DNA of 64,000 nucleotides from positions 90,510 through 154,509 of the forward strand of contig JAGCLR010000363.1 in NCBI GenBank assembly GCA_017646885.1, written 5' to 3'. The translations under genes and the position numbers were made by a program. Source of the DNA: Methanobrevibacter sp. Its GTDB lineage: Archaea > Methanobacteriota > Methanobacteria > Methanobacteriales > Methanobacteriaceae. Positions 34,521 to 41,698 of this stretch are shown in pieces (position 1 is the first letter of the stretch; every line of letters begins with the position of its first letter). Under the pieces are notes generated by a model. The model made no database searches. It had not been told where the DNA came from and saw only the letters and a list, made by a program, of their open reading frames with translations.

Positions 34521-34540
34521 AAAACATAGCAGCGATGTTT
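34521..34540 (+). repeat. 20-bp direct repeat, copy 2 (hairpin)
   Basis: AAAACATAGCAGCGATGTTT, 19 of 20 identical to 34061-34080. Both copies are followed within about 40 bases by a GTTTTAGTA(G/A)CTG string, so the duplicated unit is longer than the 20-mer. Confidence 0.7.
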
Positions 34541-34659
34541 TATTGGTCTTTAGGTTACTCCTTTACCATAGACTGGGTTTTAGTAACTGCACTTTTTTAG
34601 TTAATAAGTGGTTAATTCCACTTAAATAAAATTTATTAAAGTTAATGGAGGAAAAGAAA

Positions 34660-35316
34660 ATGCAGAAGTACACAATGACAGTTCATGAAGGTCTGGCAGA
34701 GCTTAAAATTCTTGGCCAGAGAATTGAAAAGGAACTTGCATCAAATGCATTTATCATGATCAACAAGCACGCAAACACAAAAATTGATGGAATGTCTATT
34801 GCGGACTGTCAAAAAGTCTTGAAAGCATCTATGCAGAAGGTGAATGATCTTATTAATCGCAGAAATGCAATTAAGCAAGCAATTACTAAGAGTAATGCGG
34901 TAACAGAAATTACTCTTACAAAAGATAATGGTAATTCTGTAACAATGACAGTAGCAGAAGTAATTGAATATAAGAATGTTGGTATTATGTACCTTGAAAA
35001 ACTTCTTAGCACTCTTTCTTCGCAGTATGCAAGAGTGACTAGAGAGATGAAGTTGAAGAATGATGCACTTACACAGGAGGCCGATAGATATGTAGTTGGA
35101 CTCTTTGGAAGTAAGGATGGAAATGGAATTTCAGCAGATGTAATTGAAAACTCCAGAAATTCTTATATTGAAGCAAATACCATTGATCTTATTGATCCGA
35201 ATAAGGTTATGAATAAAATCAATGACCTAAAGGAAGAACTTGATTTTTACAATACAAAAGTTGATGCTGCGCTTAGTACATCTAATGCAGTAACAACGAT
35301 TGAATTTGAAGTTTGA
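34660..35316 (+). CDS. Hypothetical coiled-coil protein inside the tRNA array
   Basis: 218 residues from ATG 34660, 8 nt behind GGAGG; an ATG at 34645 overlaps that box. Predominantly helical with a heptad-like C-terminal section (MNKINDLKEELDFYNTKVDAAL) and a QRIEKELASNAF start. No enzymatic motif. Codons are clearly more G/C-rich than in neighbours, so it is probably strongly expressed. It has no promoter of its own and likely shares the tRNA transcript, an unusual arrangement. Confidence 0.7.
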   Translation: MQKYTMTVHEGLAELKILGQRIEKELASNAFIMINKHANTKIDGMSIADCQKVLKASMQKVNDLINRRNAIKQAITKSNAVTEITLTKDNGNSVTMTVAEVIEYKNVGIMYLEKLLSTLSSQYARVTREMKLKNDALTQEADRYVVGLFGSKDGNGISADVIENSRNSYIEANTIDLIDPNKVMNKINDLKEELDFYNTKVDAALSTSNAVTTIEFEV

Positions 35317-35741
35317 GTATTTGACAGATACATGAACTAAATGTGTGATTGCAACACGAAAACTTTAAATTAGGATTCGCTTTTCTTTGTGCGTTAATCA
35401 AAGAGATTTATTCTTATTCCTGAAGAATATTGAATTTTAAATGGTAAAACATCCCAGATCGGGGCGTTGTGGTTCGACTCCACTTCATCTAAAAGTTCAA
35501 AGAATAAATCTCAAAGGTTAAAGCTATAAAACTCAAATTTCAACAGCTATCTTCGGATAGTTCTAAATAAAGTTTATGCAGAGTAGGTGAGTTTGATAGC
35601 ATATGTTTATGATGCTAAAGCAATCTTACCGAATTAAAGCACAAAGACAAAAGTTTTACAAAATCCACGGTTAAAGGTTAATGGAGCCAATCCTATGATC
35701 CTAAAGAATACCTCGTGGCAGTGTTGTAATCACATATATAA
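35317..35741 (+). other. Inter-tRNA segment B with tRNA-like remnant
   Basis: 425 bases without a gene. At about 35421-35490 lies a tRNA-like fragment: a D-loop-like TTTTAAATGGTAAAAC and a T-arm-like GTGGTTCGACTCCAC, but without a proper anticodon stem or matching acceptor. A CTATC-TTCG-GATAG tetraloop hairpin (about 35550) and a CCACG/CGTGG long-range pair (about 35665/35713) are also visible. Remnant of one or more tRNA genes or a structured RNA; unresolved. Confidence 0.4.
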
Positions 35742-35816
35742 GGGTTGCTAGCTCAATCGGTTAGTAGCATCTGGCTCATAACCAGGGGGTTCTGGGTTCG
35801 AGTCCCAGGCAGCCCA
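35742..35816 (+). tRNA. tRNA-Met (CAU)
   Basis: Acceptor GGGTTGC/GCAGCCC with one wobble, anticodon loop CTCATAA (CAT), T-arm CTGGGTTCGAGTCCCAG. CAU could also serve Ile after lysidine modification; Met is the default reading. Confidence 0.9.
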
Positions 35817-36127
35817 TTCATTCAGAACCATGCTAAATATTTAATTGCCCTGATTTCTATATGAAAAATAGAAACAAAGAAACAAGCAGATCTTGCGGAG
35901 AACGGTTTAGAACCTATAAGTGGTTGAGGGCTTTCACTTATTTTATAGTCATAAGCCGTCAATAAAGGAAAAAACTTCCTGTGCGCATGAGACGGTGGAA
36001 AAACGCAACCTGAGTGAAGATTAAAGACCGGTTGGTGGTTTAAATCAGCACTGTAAATCCACGATACTATCTGATCAATAGTGCAGAGTGGTAGGTGTCC
36101 GGTTTGAGAAAGGTAAAAACCACATTT
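35817..36127 (+). other. Unexplained structured inter-tRNA segment C
   Basis: 311 bases without a gene. Short helices include CCGTC/GACGG (35956-35960/35991-35995) around a GGAA/TTCC hairpin, ACTAT-CTGATCA-ATAGT (5-bp stem, 7-base loop) and ACCGG/CCGGT (36027/36099). A reverse-strand open frame here is antisense to tRNAs and is not credible. No known RNA family recognised. Confidence 0.4.
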
Positions 36128-36198
36128 GCAGATGTAGTTTAACGGTAAAACATTAGCCTTCCAAGCTGAGGTCGTGGGTTCAACTCCCATCATCTGCT
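36128..36198 (+). tRNA. tRNA-Gly (UCC)
   Basis: Acceptor GCAGATG/CATCTGC, anticodon stem TTAGC/GCTGA with loop CTTCCAA (TCC), T-arm GTGGGTTCAACTCCCAT. CCA not encoded. Confidence 0.92.
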
Positions 36199-36238
36199 TT
36201 TGAATTATTTTTTAATGATTCAATTAAAAATTTAATAC

Positions 36239-36560
36239 GCTGCTGTGGTGGAATTGGCAGACACAAGGGACTTTAATGTTTGTACGCATATCAATGTGCG
36301 TCTGCGGTTTATTCGCAGAGAGTGCTCACAGAGAAATCTGTGAAGTAGAAGTCGGCTAAAACGGCGAAGGCACAAACAGAACGCCGTGCTAACCCATTCG
36401 GGTGAGTGTAGAGACTTTACACCGACTACCTAAGTCCGAAAGGATATGGTAAAGACCAAGTCCAGACTACAACACACATTCAGTGTGGCTATGGTAACAT
36501 AGAGTAGTACGAAAATCCCTCGCTGGATACAGCATACCGGTTCAAGTCCGGTCAGCAGCA
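36239..36560 (+). tRNA. tRNA-Leu (UAA) interrupted by a group I intron
   Basis: Exon 1 36239-36273 and exon 2 36512-36560. After joining: acceptor GCTGCTG/CAGCAGC, anticodon stem AGGGA/TCCCT with loop CTTAAAA (anticodon TAA), a class II variable arm and T-arm ACCGGTTCAAGTCCGGT. The intron lies between U34 and A35 of the anticodon, the same site as the group I intron of cyanobacterial and plastid tRNA-Leu(UAA). Spliced length 84 nt; CCA not encoded. Confidence 0.88.
36274..36511 (+). ncRNA. Group I intron (238 nt) in tRNA-Leu
   Basis: 5' splice site follows a T and the intron ends in G, as required for group I. P3 is AGTCGG (36350-36355) / CCGACT (36422-36427), P6 is ACCC/GGGT (36392-36403), P7 is GACT (36413-36416) / AGTC (36459-36462), with P8-like ACC...GGT between, in the correct group I order P3-P4-P6-P7-P3'-P8-P7'. 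Terminal hairpins CACAC/GTGTG and CTATG-gtaa-CATAG follow. No reading frame is inside, so any mobility would need a helper. P1 was not resolved. Confidence 0.8.
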
Positions 36561-36565
36561 TTTAA

Positions 36566-36640
36566 CGGGATGTAGATCAGTTTGGCTAGATCACCACATT
36601 TGGGATGTGGGAGTCGCAGGTTCAAATCCTGTCATCCCGA
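36566..36640 (+). tRNA. tRNA-Pro (UGG)
   Basis: Acceptor CGGGATG/CATCCCG, anticodon stem CCACA/TGTGG with loop TTTGGGA (TGG), T-arm GCAGGTTCAAATCCTGT. CCA not encoded. Confidence 0.92.
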
Positions 36641-36804
36641 TTAAGGTTTAACGAGCCTACAAAGTCGTACCCTTACCTTATGAAGACCTTATTGTTGTGA
36701 AACAAAAAGAGTTCGCAAATAAGCATTGGAAGATGCTTGGGAATGAAGGTGCCAACATGAGCACCGTGAGCGTATCGGATGGGGTAAGGAAACTCCCTCA
36801 AAAA
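36641..36804 (+). other. Unexplained structured inter-tRNA segment D
   Basis: 164 bases without a gene, closed by CCTTACC (36671-36677) / GGTAAGG (36783-36789) and enclosing hairpins TTGTT/AACAA, AAGCAT/ATGCTT and GGTGC/GCACC. The closed multi-hairpin layout suggests a folded RNA between tRNAs; no known family recognised. Confidence 0.5.
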
Positions 36805-36875
36805 TGCCTGTTAATGAAGTGGTAACATGGGAGCCTTTGAAGCTCTAATCGTTGGTTCGAATCCAACACAGGCAA
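36805..36875 (+). tRNA. tRNA-Gln (UUG)
   Basis: Acceptor TGCCTGT/ACAGGCA, anticodon stem GGAGC/GCTCT with loop CTTTGAA (TTG), T-arm GTTGGTTCGAATCCAAC. CCA not encoded. Confidence 0.92.
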
Positions 36876-36878
36876 TTT

Positions 36879-36953
36879 GGCCCTATCGTCTAGTCTGGTC
36901 TAGGACGTAAGATTTTCATTCTTAAAACATGGGTTCGAATCCCGTTAGGGTCA
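36879..36953 (+). tRNA. tRNA-Glu (UUC)
   Basis: Acceptor GGCCCTA/TAGGGTC with one wobble, anticodon stem TAAGA/TCTTA with loop TTTTCAT (TTC), T-arm ATGGGTTCGAATCCCGT. Starts 3 bases after tRNA-Gln. Confidence 0.92.
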
Positions 36954-37125
36954 CTAGGTAAATCTCCTGTAGACAAGAATTAAAAGTCGAGAAGAAAATA
37001 CAGCCACTATCACTGGAACACTTGGAGAACCAACTCCATCAACAAGGTTGTGAAATCCAGATGTGGATGCGTAAGGTTGAAACTACTTACCAGGACTGAT
37101 TGCCTATTTTATAGTATATTTGTAA
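36954..37125 (+). other. Unexplained inter-tRNA segment E
   Basis: 172 bases without a gene. Hairpins GGAG/CTCC, ATCC/GGAT and GTAAG/CTTAC are visible. Shorter helices than in segment D; possibly another folded RNA or tRNA remnants. Confidence 0.35.
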
Positions 37126-37199
37126 GCCCGAATAATTCAGATGGATAGAATGCGGTCCTTCTAAGACTGACGTCGGGGGTTCAAGTCCCTCTTCGGGTG
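37126..37199 (+). tRNA. tRNA-Arg (UCU)
   Basis: Acceptor GCCCGAA/TTCGGGT with one wobble, anticodon stem CGGTC/GACTG with loop CTTCTAA (TCT), T-arm GGGGGTTCAAGTCCCTC. Last tRNA of the array. Confidence 0.92.
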
Positions 37200-37355
37200 T
37201 TCTTAAAATGATAATTGTTTGTAGGTTTAGAGATTATCATTTGTTCTTTTTGTTGGTTTAATTGCATATTTCTTTCGTGCAGGAATGTGCCTCCTTTGAG
37301 CAGAAAAACCTACTGCCGGAACAACACCTTTGGTGAAAGGTAACAAAGTTACCTG

Positions 37356-37403
37356 ACTCTTGCAAGTTGTCTTAGACCTCCATTCTTTACAACTTGCAAG
37401 AGT
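37356..37403 (+). repeat. 15-bp perfect inverted repeat after the tRNA array
   Basis: ACTCTTGCAAGTTGT (37356-37370) / ACAACTTGCAAGAGT (37389-37403) with an 18-base loop; a small GGTAAC/GTTACC hairpin lies just upstream (37339-37353). No T-tract follows. Candidate RNA-processing or 3'-end structure for the tRNA transcript, or a protected 5' end for the gene at 37436. Confidence 0.75.
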
Positions 37404-37435
37404 TTCCGGAAAATAAAAAACAAGGAGGATTAAAT

Positions 37436-37978
37436 ATGTTAGTAGATAAAAATGTTTCACTTTTGGACGAACTAATTCAAGTGTCAGAAACTGCAATAGA
37501 TGCACACAGATATATTGATCAACTTGAACAAGAAATTGCGGAACTAAAGAGCAATCCAGATTTAGTTAGTAAGGACAAAAATCAATATATAACAACACTT
37601 CCTCACATAATAACAACTATTTATCGTCCTTCATATAACTATGTAAAAAGCAATCAGAAATGTAATAAGTGCAAAGACGGGTTTATTAAAGTAGAAGATT
37701 CGTTTTATACAAGAACAAAGATTTGTGACTGTCAAAAGAAAGTTCTTAACTATTTTGTTCAGGAATTAAGCGCAATATCAGTATCCTGTATTGTTAATAA
37801 GGAAGAAACAGTAACATATGATTGTATTCCAAAAGGAAGTAATGATACTATTATTTCGGTAAATAGGAAGTATATTTATAACTCGTTTAATAAGAAACAT
37901 TTATCATTAGATATTGGTAATGTTTTTTATACAAACAAAGAAGATTGTGAAGAATTTTGCAGGAGGAAAAATAAATGA
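37436..37978 (+). CDS. Hypothetical protein with zinc-ribbon-like cysteines
   Basis: 180 residues from ATG 37436 with AAGGAGG upstream; longer in-frame starts run into the upstream inverted repeat. The N-terminal 40 residues form a helix (DQLEQEIAELKSN). A CNKCKDGFIKV...ICDCQKK cluster (about 79-103) has the CxxCxxG...CxC form of a DnaJ-like zinc ribbon. Function unknown. Overlaps the next gene by 4 bases. Confidence 0.6.
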   Translation: MLVDKNVSLLDELIQVSETAIDAHRYIDQLEQEIAELKSNPDLVSKDKNQYITTLPHIITTIYRPSYNYVKSNQKCNKCKDGFIKVEDSFYTRTKICDCQKKVLNYFVQELSAISVSCIVNKEETVTYDCIPKGSNDTIISVNRKYIYNSFNKKHLSLDIGNVFYTNKEDCEEFCRRKNK

Positions 37979-38379
37979 AAATGAAGGGTGAACCACTAGA
38001 GGTAAAGTTTACGCACGTTGAAAATGGAACAATTAAAAAGACCATTGCAAGATGCACTATTCAGGATTCAAATGTACCGCTCGCTGTTTACCATGAATTT
38101 TTTGAGCTGTTTGAACCAGAGATGAATAAGGTTGTTTCATACTATCCGTCTGTAAGATTGTATGCTGAGACAACCTGTGCTCCAGATGATACATATGATC
38201 CGGTAATTGGTGAAAAAATTGCCAGGAAGAAGATTATGAAGAAATTCATGTCAATGGTTCGACAAGCCGCTGATAAAAAGATTGCAGACCTAAACAAACA
38301 GCTTGTTAAATGCACAGAGCTTAAAAAGTTTGCCGCAAAAAGTGAAATTAAAATCATTGAATATTTAAAGGATCAATGA
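37975..38379 (+). CDS. Hypothetical protein
   Basis: 134 residues from ATG 37975 (ATGA overlap, AGGAGG box inside the upstream gene). A beta-rich N-terminal half (EVKFTHVENGTIKKTIARCT) is followed by a basic helical half (EKIARKKIMKKFMSMVRQAADKK). No motif recognised. Two bases separate it from the nuclease-like gene. Confidence 0.55.
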   Translation: MKMKGEPLEVKFTHVENGTIKKTIARCTIQDSNVPLAVYHEFFELFEPEMNKVVSYYPSVRLYAETTCAPDDTYDPVIGEKIARKKIMKKFMSMVRQAADKKIADLNKQLVKCTELKKFAAKSEIKIIEYLKDQ

Positions 38380-38380
38380 T

Positions 38381-38713
38381 ATGAATAAAAAACCAAACAG
38401 ATATTACAGCGATAAACAGGAAAAAAGAACTGCTAAGAACCTAAATGCTAAAGTACAAACAAGCAGTGGTTCAAGTAAGTTCCTAAAGGGCGATGTGGTA
38501 TCATCAAACTGTTTGATTGAATGTAAAACAATGACGGAAGAAAAGAAATCGTTTTCAATTAAAAAAGAGTGGTTGGATAAAATAGATGAACAATGTTTTG
38601 CAATGGGTAAGAGATATCCAATACTTGCATTTGATTTCGGTGGTAATGAAAATTATTACATTTTAAATGAAACAGTGATGAAGAAATTCATTGAATTTTT
38701 GGATAATGAATAA
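38381..38713 (+). CDS. Putative Holliday-junction-resolvase-like nuclease
   Basis: 110 residues. The pattern SGSSKFLKGDVVSSNCLIECKTM (about 29-51) has the GS...KGD...ECK order of small PD-(D/E)XK nucleases of the archaeal Holliday junction resolvase type, with D38, E47 and K49 as likely metal site. Basic N terminus. The role is likely DNA cleavage or branch resolution; it would be a second resolvase beside the RecU-like protein. Followed directly by a terminator. Confidence 0.6.
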   Translation: MNKKPNRYYSDKQEKRTAKNLNAKVQTSSGSSKFLKGDVVSSNCLIECKTMTEEKKSFSIKKEWLDKIDEQCFAMGKRYPILAFDFGGNENYYILNETVMKKFIEFLDNE

Positions 38714-38720
38714 GAATTAA

Positions 38721-38756
38721 AAGTGCTATCATAAAATACATGATAGCACTTTTTTC
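38721..38756 (+). terminator. Rho-independent terminator
   Basis: AAGTGCTATCAT (38721-38732) / ATGATAGCACTT (38740-38751), 12-bp perfect stem, then TTTTTC. Lies upstream of the promoter at 38787. Confidence 0.9.
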
Positions 38757-38786
38757 TAAAATTCTTAGATAAATTTTAAAAAACAC

Positions 38787-38815
38787 TTGACTTTTTTACT
38801 TTAATATGTTATAAT
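38787..38815 (+). promoter_or_regulatory. Promoter for clamp-loader operon
   Basis: TTGACT at 38787-38792, 17-bp spacer, TATAAT at 38810-38815 (perfect -10) preceded by TGT. Confidence 0.9.
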
Positions 38816-38864
38816 GTATATGTGAAATTGTAATAATTCACTATAAATTTTAGGAGGTTTACAT

Positions 38865-39893
38865 ATGCCAACATTAGCAGTTAAGCACAGACCGAAAACA
38901 TGGGAAGAGGTAGTTGAACAAAATGTTATTAAAGCTATACTTCAAAATCAAATAAACAATAATACCGTTAAGAATTGTTATCTTTTCTGTGGACCAGCGG
39001 GCACCGGAAAGACGACCAACGCACGTTTATTTGTTAAATATCTAAATGGTGGATCTTTAACAAATGTAACAGAACTTGACGCTGCATCACATAATGGCGT
39101 GGAGGATATAAGAAAATTAACAGAGGATTCACATTATAAACCGATTGGAACAAAATATAGGGCATATATCATTGATGAGTGTCATGTTTTAAGTGGACAA
39201 GCTTGGCAGGCATTTTTGAAGGAGTTGGAAGAACCAACACCTACAAGTATTTTCGTTTTTTGTACTACCGACCCTCAGAAAATTCCAGCAACAATTATTT
39301 CAAGAGTTCAGAGATATGACTTTAAGAAGATAACTCATGGAGGAATTGTAAACAGACTAAAGTACATTATTGATGCTGAGAACAATGAGGGAAATAATTA
39401 TACCTATGAAGAGGATGCTATTTCTTATATTGCTAAACTAGCAGATGGAGGAATGAGAGATAGCATCACTCTTCTAGAAAAAACACTTGCTTATGATCCA
39501 AAGGTTACAATGGAATCAGTAACAAAAGCTCTTGGAACATTAGACTATACAACAATGTTTGATCTAACTGATTGTATTTGTAAAATGGATAAAAAAGGAA
39601 CTATAGAAATTATTGAAACAACATATAGAAACGGTCTTGATTTAAAACAGTTTATTAAGAATTATAATTATTTTGTTTTAGACCTTTGCAAATATGACTT
39701 GTTTAGAGACTTTGAATATTTGCAGATACCTTCAACATACTCAAATAGGGTTAATAAATATACCAAAGATGATTTTGCATTTTTTATTTCACTGTTAAAT
39801 GAAGTCATTAATCTAAATACCACTATTAAATGGGAGTCAACACCGAAGCCAATTATTGAATCTACATTTGTACTTCTTTGCTCGGAGGGTTAA
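38865..39893 (+). CDS. dnaX: DNA polymerase III gamma/tau-like clamp loader subunit
   Basis: 342 residues from ATG behind TTTAGGAGGTTTACAT. HRPKTWEEVVEQN start, Walker A GPAGTGKT (43-50), AYIIDECHVLSGQAWQAFLKELEEP (Walker B with the DECH variant) and IISRVQRYDFKK (SRC-like arginine finger with V for C) follow bacterial DnaX. The four-cysteine zinc module of bacterial DnaX and the tau extension are absent. With the next two genes it makes a complete bacterial-type clamp loader. Confidence 0.9.
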   Translation: MPTLAVKHRPKTWEEVVEQNVIKAILQNQINNNTVKNCYLFCGPAGTGKTTNARLFVKYLNGGSLTNVTELDAASHNGVEDIRKLTEDSHYKPIGTKYRAYIIDECHVLSGQAWQAFLKELEEPTPTSIFVFCTTDPQKIPATIISRVQRYDFKKITHGGIVNRLKYIIDAENNEGNNYTYEEDAISYIAKLADGGMRDSITLLEKTLAYDPKVTMESVTKALGTLDYTTMFDLTDCICKMDKKGTIEIIETTYRNGLDLKQFIKNYNYFVLDLCKYDLFRDFEYLQIPSTYSNRVNKYTKDDFAFFISLLNEVINLNTTIKWESTPKPIIESTFVLLCSEG

Positions 39894-39896
39894 ATC

Positions 39897-40745
39897 ATGT
39901 ATGTTTGTGGGCAAAAGAAACTTCTTGAAAGAATAGATAAACTCATTGATAATAACCTTTTTCCAAGGTTTATCATTCTTGTTGGAAATAGAGGTTGTGG
40001 TAAGAAAGTATTATCTGATTACATCGCAAGAAAACTCGAAGCAAATTTTGTTCCATGTGGAACAAAGGCAGACGAAGTAAAGGATGTAATTTTTAATTCA
40101 TATACTGTGTCCGAAAAGACATTATATATGTTTTTTGATTGTGATGATATGTCGGTTAATGCAAAAAATGCCCTTTTAAAAGTTACAGAAGAGCCACCAA
40201 ACAATTCATATTTCGTAATGACCGTAACAGATTTGTCAACAGTTTTGGAAACACTTATTAGCAGAGGAACGGTTTTTAATACAGAACCGTATACTATAGA
40301 TGATTTAAAAGAATTTATTGAGTATAAAAAGTACGAATTTACTGAGGACGAGAAGAAGATTATATACCAAATTTGCACCTGTCCTGAAGAGGTAATAAAC
40401 GCAAAGGATAATAATGTAAAAGAAGTATATGATCTTGCAGATAAATTTATTCAGTTTATAGGTTCCGCAAATATGGCAAACGAGCTAAAAATAGCAACGA
40501 TGTTAAACCTGAAAAAAGATCAAACTGATAAAATTGATCCGGTTGTATTTCTAAGATGCATTATGTTGTGTTGTAATTCCTATTTATATGATTCTAGTAA
40601 AGACGATGTTAAGATATTTGACTCTATTATTAAGGAAACAAGCAAGGCTTTGGTCGATTTGTCAAAAAAGAGTTTTAACAAGCAGATGGTTATTGATAAC
40701 TGGATTATATCAACACATCTAAAAGTATCTGGAGGTGAATTTTAA
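39897..40745 (+). CDS. holB: DNA polymerase III delta-prime-like clamp loader subunit
   Basis: 282 residues from ATG 3 bases after dnaX. A degenerate Walker A GNRGCGKK (30-37), a CDDMSVNAKNALLKVTEEPP segment and TLISRGTVF (SRC-like motif) are those of HolB, which contributes an arginine finger but does not hydrolyse ATP. The lack of the final T/S in the P-loop fits a non-catalytic subunit. Confidence 0.8.
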   Translation: MYVCGQKKLLERIDKLIDNNLFPRFIILVGNRGCGKKVLSDYIARKLEANFVPCGTKADEVKDVIFNSYTVSEKTLYMFFDCDDMSVNAKNALLKVTEEPPNNSYFVMTVTDLSTVLETLISRGTVFNTEPYTIDDLKEFIEYKKYEFTEDEKKIIYQICTCPEEVINAKDNNVKEVYDLADKFIQFIGSANMANELKIATMLNLKKDQTDKIDPVVFLRCIMLCCNSYLYDSSKDDVKIFDSIIKETSKALVDLSKKSFNKQMVIDNWIISTHLKVSGGEF

Positions 40746-41684
40746 GTGAACATTGTAGAACTTAAAAAATCTATAGATACTGGAACATTTACAAACTTAT
40801 ATATTTTTTACGGAGAAGAATATACTATACTCGAAGAGTATATTAAGATGATAAAGAATAAGATAGGTTGTGAATGTAAGTCTTGTGAAAGTGTTTCAAT
40901 CATTTATAAAACACTGAATTCAAAGTCTTTGTTTGGATCTGGAAAATGTTTGTATATTGTCAGGGATGATAAAGAATTTTTAACAGCAGAGCAGATGTGG
41001 GATATTGAAAGGAAACTAAAGCAAAAGGGAATTACCATTATTGCAAAATATGGAAATATTGATCAAAGGTCAAAGTTTAGTAAGAAGTTTTCAGATAACA
41101 TGACATCATTTGACAGGTTGTCAGAAAATATACTAGCAAAGTATATTAAAAAAGACATTGACATCAATAATGATAATTGTGAATACCTAATCAATGTATG
41201 TAATGGTGATTACGGAAGAATTAAATTAGAAATTGATAAACTTGTAAACGCTTGCGAATACTTCAAACTAAAACCAGACGATTGTTTTAGAATGTGCAAA
41301 AGTGCAGATCTTTTCTATGTTGAACCAGAAGGAGAAGCATTTGAACTTGTAGACAGTATTATGACACGAAACTATAAGACAATTTATCAACTACTTGAGA
41401 AATCAAAAAGAAGAAATGATAATTGCTTCTTGATTTTTACATTGCTTCACACAAATGTAAAACAGGTATTACAACTTCAATTAGCTGGAAACCAAGGGGA
41501 TACTCAAAAAGCAACTGGTTTGAATGGTTTTCAAATAAAGTCAGCAATGAAGTATGTGAATAGATATAGCTGCGAAGAACTTGTAAGATTCTTAAAGTAT
41601 ATTAAATATTGTGATTCCGGTATTAAACAAGGTACTATATCAGAGGATATGGCTCTTGATTATTTGTTAGTAAATGTTCTGTGA
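40746..41684 (+). CDS. holA: DNA polymerase III delta-like clamp loader subunit
   Basis: 312 residues from GTG 40746 behind GGAGGTGAATTTTA. LYIFYGEEYTILEEYI near the N terminus is the HolA signature (FxGxExxLIxExI), and the three-domain helical pattern of length about 310 fits. HolA opens the clamp. Its gene lies directly after holB. Confidence 0.8.
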   Translation: MNIVELKKSIDTGTFTNLYIFYGEEYTILEEYIKMIKNKIGCECKSCESVSIIYKTLNSKSLFGSGKCLYIVRDDKEFLTAEQMWDIERKLKQKGITIIAKYGNIDQRSKFSKKFSDNMTSFDRLSENILAKYIKKDIDINNDNCEYLINVCNGDYGRIKLEIDKLVNACEYFKLKPDDCFRMCKSADLFYVEPEGEAFELVDSIMTRNYKTIYQLLEKSKRRNDNCFLIFTLLHTNVKQVLQLQLAGNQGDTQKATGLNGFQIKSAMKYVNRYSCEELVRFLKYIKYCDSGIKQGTISEDMALDYLLVNVL

Positions 41685-41698
41685 AAGGTTGGTACTGT

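Noticed and set aside
35331..35359. TTGACA followed by a weak TGTGATTG as another promoter
   Set aside because: The would-be -10 lies about 10 bases from the -35 and does not match TATACT at the 17-bp position, unlike the other 14 promoters.
35822..36193. Reverse-strand 123-residue open frame across the tRNA array
   Set aside because: It is antisense to tRNA-Gly and structured spacers and has no ribosome binding site. Frames of this type on tRNA regions are common artefacts.
37227..37505. Reverse-strand open frame over the region after tRNA-Arg
   Set aside because: It covers the inverted repeat and the start of a well-supported + strand gene; no site or promoter.
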